From Bacteroidota bacterium (GTDB taxonomy: Bacteria; Bacteroidota; Bacteroidia; Palsa-948): DNA of 32,191 bases. Below the pieces are notes generated by a model that saw only the letters and a program-made list of their open reading frames with translations, had not been told where the DNA came from and did no database searches. The translations under genes and the position numbers were made by a program. The DNA lies in NCBI GenBank assembly GCA_004297845.1, contig SCSP01000118.1, positions 1 through 32,191 of the forward strand, in the 5' to 3' direction. This document shows positions 30,940 through 32,191 of this stretch, piece after piece (position 1 is the first letter of the stretch; each line of letters begins with the position of its first letter).

Positions 30940-32191
30940 CAATCCGTACTCACACACGAAATACACCATCATGGTCATTACGATGGCGCCCATTTCCAGC
31001 TCGCGCTTATTCACCTGCTCAAAGGTATCCAGAGCGGTGTGGTGAATGATAAAGTAGCGTTGATTGTCAGGAGTAAATCCCATCAGCGGAGTTCCTTGTT
31101 TTGCCAGCGGGCCAATATCGGATCCCCCTCCTCCCTTTGTAAAATCCCATGCTCCAAAAGGCTGAAAATATTTTTGCCAGCTTTTAATTTTATTTTTCTT
31201 TTCCTCGGGCATGGTTAATCCAAATCCACGGGGAGTAAACCCTCCGGCATCTGATTCAAGTGCAAGAATGTGTTTTTCTTTTTTCACTTCTGCCTGCTTA
31301 GCGTATTCCTCTCCGCCCCTTAAGCCGTTCTCTTCGTTCATGAACATCACAGCACGAATAGTGCGTTTTGGCTTGTGTCCGATCTTTTTAAGCGTACGCA
31401 GTACTTCCACACTTTGCATAACACCTGTACCGTCATCGTGTGCTCCTTCTGCAAGATCCCAGGAATCAAGATGTCCTCCAATGGTGATGATCTCTTCCGG
31501 ATGCTGCGTACCGGTAATTTCTCCGATTACATTGTATGATTTGACATCCGGGAGCGTCTGGCAATTCATTTTGAGGTAAAACATAGCTTTAGTTCCTTTC
31601 CTGATCTCCGCAGAAAGCCATTCTGCGTCTTGTGTGCTGATGGCACACGCAGGTATTTTGGCGATAGTATCGTTGTAGCGCATAGCGCCTGTATTCGGGT
31701 ATTTCGTGATGTAATTCGTCATCGATCGGGTCATAGACGCAATAGCCCCTAGCTTCGCTGCCTCTATGGCACCGGTGGTTCTGTATTTTGCCGCATCACG
31801 ATACATGTCAAAAGGCACTATCTGCGTTACATCAAACGGATAATTAAAAAACACAATTTTTCCCTGTATCTTTTCCTTTCCCAATTTCTTGAGTTCATCG
31901 AAGTTTTTCACTTCAACGATCTCCGCACGCATTCCCTTTTTGCCTGTAGCCACACTGCCGCCCAATGCCACGATGGCAACCTCCCTTGCGGCTCCGGTAG
32001 CGGCATTAATCACTTTTCCGATCTCCTTCTCTCCCCTCTCCCAATGCGGAACCATGCATTCCTGCAAATAAACTTTATCAAAACCATAACCCTTCATCAG
32101 TTCATTGGTCCAGGCAACTGCTTTTTCTGCACCTGGAGATGCTGTTAAACGCGAACCTATTTTTTTGCAGAGGTATTCCAGATTTTTGTAG
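30937..32191 (-). CDS. M28 family zinc metallopeptidase (5' end outside the window)
   Basis: A binuclear-zinc aminopeptidase/carboxypeptidase-Q-like enzyme. The frame stays open to the right edge (NLEYLCKKIGSRLTASPGAEKA precedes the track start), so the track start at 32097 is internal and the N-terminus is missing. A protease-associated (PA) domain covers the middle, with GKIVFFNYPFD and AIAS. The M28 core has GGHLDSWD (zinc His and Asp), EGAHDDGTGV (bridging Asp), MNEENGLRGG (catalytic Glu and zinc Glu), ESDAGG (zinc Asp) and IHHTALDT (zinc His). It is probably exported, but the signal peptide would lie beyond the edge. Confidence 0.9.
   Translation of the reverse strand, partial: YKNLEYLCKKIGSRLTASPGAEKAVAWTNELMKGYGFDKVYLQECMVPHWERGEKEIGKVINAATGAAREVAIVALGGSVATGKKGMRAEIVEVKNFDELKKLGKEKIQGKIVFFNYPFDVTQIVPFDMYRDAAKYRTTGAIEAAKLGAIASMTRSMTNYITKYPNTGAMRYNDTIAKIPACAISTQDAEWLSAEIRKGTKAMFYLKMNCQTLPDVKSYNVIGEITGTQHPEEIITIGGHLDSWDLAEGAHDDGTGVMQSVEVLRTLKKIGHKPKRTIRAVMFMNEENGLRGGEEYAKQAEVKKEKHILALESDAGGFTPRGFGLTMPEEKKNKIKSWQKYFQPFGAWDFTKGGGGSDIGPLAKQGTPLMGFTPDNQRYFIIHHTALDTFEQVNKRELEMGAIVMTMMVYFVCEYGL

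Overview
The window looks like chromosome from an uncultured member of the Bacteroidota (class Bacteroidia in the broad sense). The evidence is: a type IX secretion plug protein (DUF5103); a Rho factor with the long disordered linker seen in this phylum; the neighbourhood acyl-CoA thioesterase / dnaA / LMW-PTP / RsmI-like methylase; rho next to a DUF4199 membrane protein; a bacillithiol deacetylase; Mpl (so meso-DAP peptidoglycan); and several matches to the Bacteroidota -7 promoter box TAnnTTTG just upstream of genes. No rRNA, tRNA or CRISPR array was seen.

Layout. 1-2620 is accessory: an OLD-family ATPase/Toprim gene is followed 17 bp later by a small DUF1883 protein, then a 430-bp non-coding tract with inverted repeats and a degenerate integron attC-like site. 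2621-6142 (minus) is a run prmC > ligA > HEAT-like protein. ribD is divergent from it. 7194-7867 (minus) holds a small HTH ORF ending in a (TTTTTC)n tract and a hotdog thioesterase. 8233-11117 (plus) is dnaA, LMW-PTP and an RsmI-like methyltransferase. A metallo-beta-lactamase-fold hydrolase (minus) and mpl (plus) follow. 13555-15617 (minus) is rho > DUF4199 with a long untranslated rho leader. 15952-18802 (minus) is DUF2807 lipoprotein > truncated LTA-synthase-like membrane domain > T9SS plug. 18900-24758 carries a TMTC-like GT-C/TPR protein, a PagL-like lipid A deacylase (minus), a GT39-like membrane glycosyltransferase and endonuclease III, whose 3' end abuts a transposase remnant. bshB1, lpdA with a small unknown ORF, a four-helix-bundle (S23-type) gene flanked by inverted repeats, an M61 peptidase, two small membrane proteins and a 5'-truncated M28 peptidase finish the window.

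Most genes are ordinary housekeeping genes: DNA replication and repair (dnaA, ligA, nth), translation termination and rRNA modification (prmC, RsmI-like), riboflavin (ribD), bacillithiol (bshB1), 2-oxoacid dehydrogenase E3 (lpdA), envelope and secretion. The unusual feature is a dense load of short palindromic repeats of several families. Many are not intergenic but lie inside conserved genes, in frame, so they are translated as low-complexity peptide inserts: ligA, prmC (two), ribD, the RsmI-like gene, the MBL hydrolase (two), bshB1, pagL (two) and possibly mpl. One inserted copy, in the RsmI-like gene, shares a long motif with an intergenic copy between the GT39 gene and nth, which supports dispersal rather than chance. 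This coding-compatible palindrome system, recalling the palindromic elements of Rickettsia, and the OLD plus DUF1883 pair are the two observations most worth following.
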